9,193 nucleotides of DNA, taken from positions 1 through 9,193 of the forward strand of contig JAQBZA010000103.1 of assembly GCA_027622795.1 (NCBI GenBank). Reading direction: 5' to 3'. Within the stretch, counting starts at the first letter, position 1; every line of letters begins with the position of its first letter. Positions 6,387 through 9,193 of the stretch are shown here, piece after piece. This DNA comes from Planctomycetota bacterium (GTDB lineage: Bacteria; Planctomycetota; Planctomycetia; Pirellulales; UBA1268). The notes below the pieces were generated by a model that saw nothing but the letters and a program-made list of their open reading frames with translations, did not search any database and was not told the DNA's origin. Both the position numbers and the translations under genes were made by a program.

Positions 6387-7512
6387 CGAACACGCTGCCG
6401 CCGGTATCGGTGGCCAGCGTTTGCAGGCTGTCGTCGCACAGCAGGCAGTTGTTGTCCAGCTGATTGGGTGCCTGGGCAAGGCCGCCAAGCCAGAAGGCCA
6501 CCCAGCCGAGCCGCAGGGCAAGCCAGTCATTCATTTGCCAGACCGCAGTCGCACCCAGTTCGCCGACGAAAGCCGCCCGCGACGTACTCGTGCCCCCGGC
6601 CGCAAATTCCGGCTGTGGCCCGCCCAAGGAGTACGATGTGAACTGGGCCGAGCGGTTGTAAAACAAGCCGGCCTTGCCGATGCCCTCGATCCAGAACGGG
6701 CCGCCATTTCCCCACAGGAACGTGTCGGCTCCGATCTGCATCCCGTAGAGATCGTTGTTGGTGTCGCTGCGGATGGCCAATGGATCGCTCAGCGACGTGA
6801 CTGCATCCATCGCCAAATCCTCGTTCCATTGCACCCAGCGGAATCCGGCCAGCCATTGCCAGCGGCCAGCGGTGGGGAGGCGGCGATTCAGCTCAAAACT
6901 CTGGATCGAACTGCCCAGCGCGGCCGACGCCTCGTTGAGCCGCGTGACGGGCGAACAACAGAGCACACCGGGCGACACGACGTAGCCACCTGTCGTGGCC
7001 GGCAGCGCGTTCGCCGCAGTAAATCCGTCGATGAAGAAATAGGTGAACTCGATCTGCCCGGTGTCGCCGGTGTGGCGGAAGAGCGAAAACCGCGGGCCGG
7101 CCGCCATCGGGCTATTCAGGCTGGCCGCGTCGAGCGCGACCACGCCCGATGAGGCGGGGGCCGCGTTGAACAGCGGCGTGCCTTGAGGTCCGTCCCACCA
7201 CAGCATCAGGGCCTCGGCCCGACCAGTCCAGCATGGGCACTGATCGAGCGGGTCGAGCACGCGGCAGGGAATTTCGCAGGCTGAGGCTGTTGGCAGCTGC
7301 GGCCGCAGGCCGTATGGGTCTTGGGGAAACTCGAGGATCATCTCCTCGGGAGGAACCTCCTCGGTTGCCACAGCCGCCTGATCTCCTACGGCCGGCTCGC
7401 CCCGAACAGGCCGCACGAAACCCAGCAGCAACAGCAGCAGCGTCGCCAGCAGCACAGCCAGATCTCCTCTCCTCAACCACGGGCTAGCACGCCCCCCACG
7501 AAGCCGATCCAT
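6349..7512 (-). CDS. BBP7-family outer-membrane beta-barrel protein
   Basis: A 387-residue predicted outer-membrane protein of the BBP7 type common in planctomycetes. The N-terminal export signal covers about residues 1-38, with a long basic n-region, a Leu-rich core (LAVLLATLLLLLLGF) and likely cleavage after VRG. A linker with four Cys (79, 83, 92, 94) precedes the family-typical first strand EALMLWWDG (100-108). Then come alternating strands including FSLFRHTGDTGQIEFTYFF (142-160), LAGFRWVQWNEDLAM (221-235), NNDLYGMQIGADTFLWG (252-268) and FWIEGIGKAGLFYNRSA (273-289). The chain ends in LTLGLEARW, an aromatic C-terminus as expected for barrel insertion by the BAM machinery. Vicinal Cys at 184-185 and a CLLC motif (356-359) are extra. 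The ATG at 7512 has AGGTGA just upstream. Its function, whether structural or porin-like, is not known. The 5' flank is a long noncoding stretch; the 3' end overlaps a doubtful small ORF. Confidence 0.85.
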   Translation of the reverse strand: MDRLRGGRASPWLRRGDLAVLLATLLLLLLGFVRPVRGEPAVGDQAAVATEEVPPEEMILEFPQDPYGLRPQLPTASACEIPCRVLDPLDQCPCWTGRAEALMLWWDGPQGTPLFNAAPASSGVVALDAASLNSPMAAGPRFSLFRHTGDTGQIEFTYFFIDGFTAANALPATTGGYVVSPGVLCCSPVTRLNEASAALGSSIQSFELNRRLPTAGRWQWLAGFRWVQWNEDLAMDAVTSLSDPLAIRSDTNNDLYGMQIGADTFLWGNGGPFWIEGIGKAGLFYNRSAQFTSYSLGGPQPEFAAGGTSTSRAAFVGELGATAVWQMNDWLALRLGWVAFWLGGLAQAPNQLDNNCLLCDDSLQTLATDTGGSVFVNGLTLGLEARW

Positions 7513-7576
7513 GCGTCACCTGTCCCCGAATGTGTTGGCGGCTCATGCGGCCTGGCCGGCGGTCGGCGGCTTCGCA

Positions 7577-7602
7577 GATACCCCCTCTTGCGTGGGGGTA
7601 TC
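7577..7602. repeat. Hairpin repeat GATACCCCC/GGGGGTATC (repeat family A, copy 1)
   Basis: Perfect 9-bp arms (7577-7585 and 7594-7602) around an 8-nt loop. The core ACCCCCTCTTGCGTGGGG (7580-7597) recurs at 8482-8499 with one base changed (TTGAGTGG), so this belongs to a small dispersed repeat family. The hairpin is 65 nt upstream of the BBP7 start codon, on the 5' side of that gene. Confidence 0.6.
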
Positions 7603-7751
7603 GAAATACGGGGGCCGGGAACTTCAGGAAATTCTGGGCGAGCGCACTTGCCGACCAGAGCTAGCTGTAGATCGCACCCAGCAACGTGCATCGCCGGCTC
7701 GAGGGCGGCAAAATCTCATTGCCCGAATCCCGATGGACGCCGCGGTTCGGA

Positions 7752-7877
7752 GCTGCCCGTGCCCCGTCGCCGGACGTTCGCGACGGGCATCCTGCCCGTC
7801 GCTCTCTCCCTGATGGCTGCGCTCTCGGCGTCCTGCCTCCGCTTGCCCTCAAGGCCGGCTCTCGGAGCACGGGCAGC
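7752..7877. repeat. Nested inverted repeats
   Basis: The outer arms GCTGCCCGTGC (7752-7762) and GCACGGGCAGC (7867-7877) are exact reverse complements 104 nt apart. Inside is a perfect hairpin with 10-bp arms GCGACGGGCA/TGCCCGTCGC (7780-7789 and 7793-7802) and a TCC loop. The inner hairpin is the same kind of short intergenic palindrome as the one at 806-857, with a different sequence. The outer pair may be chance in high-G+C DNA. Confidence 0.5.
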
Positions 7878-8019
7878 CCCTCACGGACTCATCAACCAAC
7901 AACCTTTGAAGAAAGGCAGCCGGCGGGCGGGATCGGGCCCTTCCTCCCGACCCCGCGCCGCCGACGGCTCGATGGGCCGAACGCCTCCGGCCACCGACTG
8001 GGAACGCACCTGAATGCTG

Positions 8020-8448
8020 TCAGCGCTTCTTTCGCTCCCGGCATGCCGGCGCTGCCGCGAGCGTGACCACGATCACTTCCTCGCCCGTCGCTGCGCTGAT
8101 GTCGTGATGCACATTGATCGTTCGCGCACCGGTGGCGTCATGCACAAGGGCGTCGAGTTTCGATCGCCCGGCAAGCACGAGATGGCTGCGTAGCTGTTTG
8201 AGGAGTTCCACGCCGCGCTCGCGGCCATTGCCGTGTGCGCTGCCGTTGCCGTTCCCGTTGCCCTGGCCGTTGCCATTCCCGTCGATCAGCCGTTGCTCCG
8301 CCGCCGAAAGCACACCCTCGAGATGCACAAACAACATGTTCTCCACGAGATGGGCATGCACGCTCCGCGGCCCCCGGCCCATGTACTCCTGCTGAAACTG
8401 GGCGACCGCATCGCACACCGCCGCTTCAATCTCGCCCTGCGACTTCAC
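8020..8448 (-). CDS. MpsC-family (DUF2294) protein with internal Gly-Asn tract
   Basis: A 142-residue cytoplasmic-type protein of the DUF2294 family, now named MpsC after the Staphylococcus MpsABC membrane-potential/inorganic-carbon system. The diagnostic start GEIEAAVCDAVAQFQQEYMG leads into GRGPRSVHAHLVENMLFVHLEGVLSAAEQ (24-52). The C-terminal half has ATGARTINVHHDISAATGEEVIVVTL (105-130). The start is taken as GTG at 8448: GGAGG (8454-8458 on this strand) lies 5 nt upstream and the N-terminus then fits the family. The ORF could extend to 8592, but that 48-residue extension is not family-like and runs through a repeat. Residues 57-75 are a Gly-Asn run that replaces the charged loop expected after GVLSAAE. 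A second family member lies divergently at 8802. No MpsA or MpsB gene is visible. Its biochemical role is unknown. Confidence 0.85.
   Translation of the reverse strand: MKSQGEIEAAVCDAVAQFQQEYMGRGPRSVHAHLVENMLFVHLEGVLSAAEQRLIDGNGNGQGNGNGNGSAHGNGRERGVELLKQLRSHLVLAGRSKLDALVHDATGARTINVHHDISAATGEEVIVVTLAAAPACRERKKR
8224..8280 (-). repeat. Gly-Asn coding microsatellite inside the MpsC-like gene
   Basis: A 57-bp tract of imperfect GGCAAC-type hexamers on the coding strand. It encodes 19 residues dominated by alternating Gly and Asn (GNGNGQGNGNGNG, then SAHGNG). Its multiple-of-six structure allows in-frame length change by slippage. It sits in a loop position between two conserved blocks. Confidence 0.8.
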
Positions 8449-8481
8449 GATCGCCTCCAGTTGTTGATCGCCCCCCCAAAG

Positions 8482-8501
8482 ACCCCCTCTTGAGTGGGGT
8501 T
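8482..8501. repeat. Repeat family A, copy 2
   Basis: ACCCCCTCTTGAGTGGGG (8482-8499) matches the core of the hairpin at 7577-7602 with one change. It retains a weaker stem, ACCCC/GGGGT, and lies 34 nt upstream of the GTG start of the minus-strand MpsC-like gene. Confidence 0.55.
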
Positions 8502-8571
8502 CACCTGGAAGGGGTTTCGGACGATGTGTCGGTGTCGATTGAGCAGCCGAACGCTTGGCAGAAAATTTTGC

Positions 8572-8599
8572 TTGCCTTGCCCAGATTGCCACTTATACT
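8572..8599 (+). promoter_or_regulatory. Candidate sigma-70-like promoter for RNA element copy 2 and the MpsC-like gene
   Basis: TTGCCT (8572-8577) and TATACT (8594-8599) are separated by 16 nt, in the most A/T-rich part of this region. A transcript starting near 8606 would run through the structured element into the gene at 8802. The -10 box matches the consensus at 5 of 6 positions; the -35 box is weaker. Planctomycete promoters are poorly conserved, so this is tentative. Confidence 0.4.
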
Positions 8600-8666
8600 T
8601 GCCGGCGTTGACTGGCGGAGCGAGCGAATAAATCGCCTGCAGGTCGGCAAAAACACAAGAAATTGA

Positions 8667-8770
8667 CGGAAGACGAGTCGAGGGGCAGTCCGGAAATCCG
8701 GGTGGTCCGTCGCAGCGTAAGCCGGCGCGAGAGACATCCTTCGGGAGGTCTCCCACGCCGGCTTTTTTCG
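8667..8770 (+). ncRNA. Two-hairpin structured RNA element, copy 2 (unassigned)
   Basis: About 104 nt matching copy 1 at 4386-4490. The 5' block CGGAAGACGAGT (8667-8678) is identical. Hairpin 1 has CCGG (8690-8693) pairing with CCGG (8698-8701) around AAAT, extended by GGGCA with TGGTCC, so the shape is kept with almost no shared sequence. The middle block CGCAGCGTA (8711-8719) is identical. Hairpin 2 (8719-8764) again has a TTCG loop and a T-tract. The element ends 31 nt before the ATG of the plus-strand MpsC-like gene. Pairs such as G4440-C4483 in copy 1 become A8720-T8763 here, a compensating change. It is a likely leader RNA or terminated small RNA whose class and ligand, if any, are unknown. 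Confidence 0.65.
8719..8768 (+). terminator. Rho-independent terminator in RNA element copy 2
   Basis: GCCGGCG (8721-8727) pairs with CGCCGGC (8756-8762), extended by AA with TT. Then GAGAC (8731-8735) pairs with GTCTC (8748-8752), and TCC (8737-8739) with GGA (8744-8746) around a TTCG tetraloop. Six T residues follow (8763-8768). It is located upstream of a gene start, as in copy 1. Confidence 0.75.
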
Positions 8771-8801
8771 TTTCGACACCACAGGTCCGCCGGAGCCCTT
8801 C

Positions 8802-9193
8802 ATGAACATGCCCGCGACATTCCCCGCATGGACAAACCCCTCTCCCGAATCGCTCGCGTCGCCGCCGCGATGCTTCGACGGCCGGCTCGCGCGGCAGGTG
8901 GCGCAGGCGATCGGCGGCTTCGAGCATCGCCTGCTTGGACGGGCGCCGACGAGCGTCACGGTGGTTGCCGCGGAAGACTGGCTGGTGATGAGCGTCAGCG
9001 AAACGCTCTCCCCGATCGAGCGGCGGCTGGCCCGCGACGCGGCGGGCCAGGCGCGGCTCCAGGAGCATCATCGGTCACTCTTCGAAGCCACCCTCGATGC
9101 GCTGTGCGACCACGTCCGCCAGATCACCGGCGTGCGGCTCACCGGGGGGCTGGCCCCTGTCGACGCTGCCTCTGGGAGCCTGCTCAAGACCTT
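8802..9193 (+). CDS. MpsC-family (DUF2294) protein, 3' end cut by window
   Basis: An open frame of 130 codons running off the right edge. After a poorly conserved Pro-rich N-terminus (1-25), residues 27-130 follow the DUF2294/MpsC layout: LARQVAQAIGGFEHRLLGRAPTSVTVV, then EDWLVMSVSETLSPIERRLARD, then LCDHVRQITGVRLTG and DAASGSLLKT. LLGRAPTSV aligns with YMGRGPRSV of the divergent neighbour at 8020-8448, and ETLSPIERRL with GVLSAAEQRL, so the two are paralogues. This copy keeps the normal charged segment where the neighbour has Gly-Asn repeats, and it has diverged at the GRGP motif (GRAP). The ATG at 8802 follows GGAG (8792-8795) by 6 nt. It lies 31 nt downstream of the structured RNA element with its terminator, so expression may depend on read-through. 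Function is unknown. Confidence 0.8.
   Translation, partial: MNMPATFPAWTNPSPESLASPPRCFDGRLARQVAQAIGGFEHRLLGRAPTSVTVVAAEDWLVMSVSETLSPIERRLARDAAGQARLQEHHRSLFEATLDALCDHVRQITGVRLTGGLAPVDAASGSLLKT

Larger units (their letters stand above)
7513..8019. other. 507-bp intergenic region with several inverted repeats
   Basis: No believable gene is present. All open frames here give Arg/Pro/Ala/Ser-rich translations without domains or ribosome sites. The region holds a hairpin-forming repeat at 7577-7602, a perfect 10-bp inverted repeat at 7780-7802 nested in a longer inverted pair (7752-7762 with 7867-7877), and a small CCTTT/AAAGG hairpin at 7903-7916. Both flanking genes are on the minus strand, so it must contain the end of the MpsC-like transcript and probably the BBP7 promoter; neither signal is clear. 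Confidence 0.6.
8449..8801. other. Divergent control region between the two MpsC-like genes
   Basis: 353 bp with no gene of its own. From left to right: the ribosome site of the minus-strand MpsC-like gene (8454-8458), a C-run (8471-8477), the second copy of repeat family A (8482-8501), an A/T-richer window with a candidate plus-strand promoter (8572-8599), RNA element copy 2 with its terminator (8667-8770), and the ribosome site of the plus-strand gene (GGAG, 8792-8795). The palindromic AAGTATAAGT at 8591-8600 (minus strand) could also serve a minus-strand promoter, but no matching -35 box is clear. Confidence 0.6.

Noticed and set aside
7321..8066. Open frames of up to 230 codons on the plus strand across the intergenic region
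   Set aside because: The translations are Arg/Pro/Ser-rich, lack ribosome sites and domains, and run over inverted repeats and the antisense of BBP7.
8449..8592. N-terminal extension of the minus-strand MpsC-like protein to an ATG at 8592
   Set aside because: The extension runs through a dispersed repeat and a C-run and is unlike the family; GTG at 8448 has a well-spaced GGAGG and gives the expected N-terminus.

Overview
High-G+C bacterial DNA that most likely comes from a planctomycete of the Pirellulales type. This is inferred from the combination of a BBP7-type outer-membrane barrel protein, PEP-CTERM/exosortase substrates, a small sigma-70-family factor, scattered CAGGCTTCAGCCTG-type intergenic palindromes and paired MpsC (DUF2294) proteins. 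No rRNA, tRNA, CRISPR array, transposase or phage gene is visible.

Layout from left to right. (1) Positions 178-807 (+) encode a 209-residue sigma factor. It converges on the next operon across a pair of inverted palindromes at 806-857. (2) On the minus strand, a 799-residue HerA/DUF87-type P-loop ATPase (1742-4141) overlaps formyltetrahydrofolate deformylase purU (873-1757) by 16 nt, so the two are probably co-transcribed and translationally coupled. (3) A gene-poor stretch (4142-4580) carries a roughly 105-nt two-hairpin RNA element ending in an intrinsic terminator. It leads into a 543-residue exported protein (4581-6212) that contains two complete PEP-CTERM sorting signals and an internal signal-peptide-like segment, and so looks like an in-frame fusion of two surface proteins. 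(4) A tiny signal-peptide-like ORF (6252-6386) follows. (5) A BBP7 outer-membrane barrel gene lies on the minus strand (6349-7512). (6) A 507-bp intergenic stretch rich in inverted repeats separates it from a divergent pair of MpsC-family genes: 8020-8448 (-), with an internal Gly-Asn repeat, and 8802-9193 (+), cut by the window end. A second copy of the two-hairpin RNA element (8667-8770) sits directly before the plus-strand member.

The most novel signal is this duplicated element at 4386-4490 and 8667-8770. Both copies share the blocks CGGAAGACGAGT and CGCAGCGTA, a first hairpin conserved in shape but not in sequence, and a second long hairpin closed by a UUCG tetraloop and followed by a T-tract. 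Both copies have the same orientation and each lies just upstream of a plus-strand gene. It could be a leader (attenuator or riboswitch-like) or a family of terminated small RNAs. I could not match it to a known class. The second strongest signal is the double PEP-CTERM fusion.
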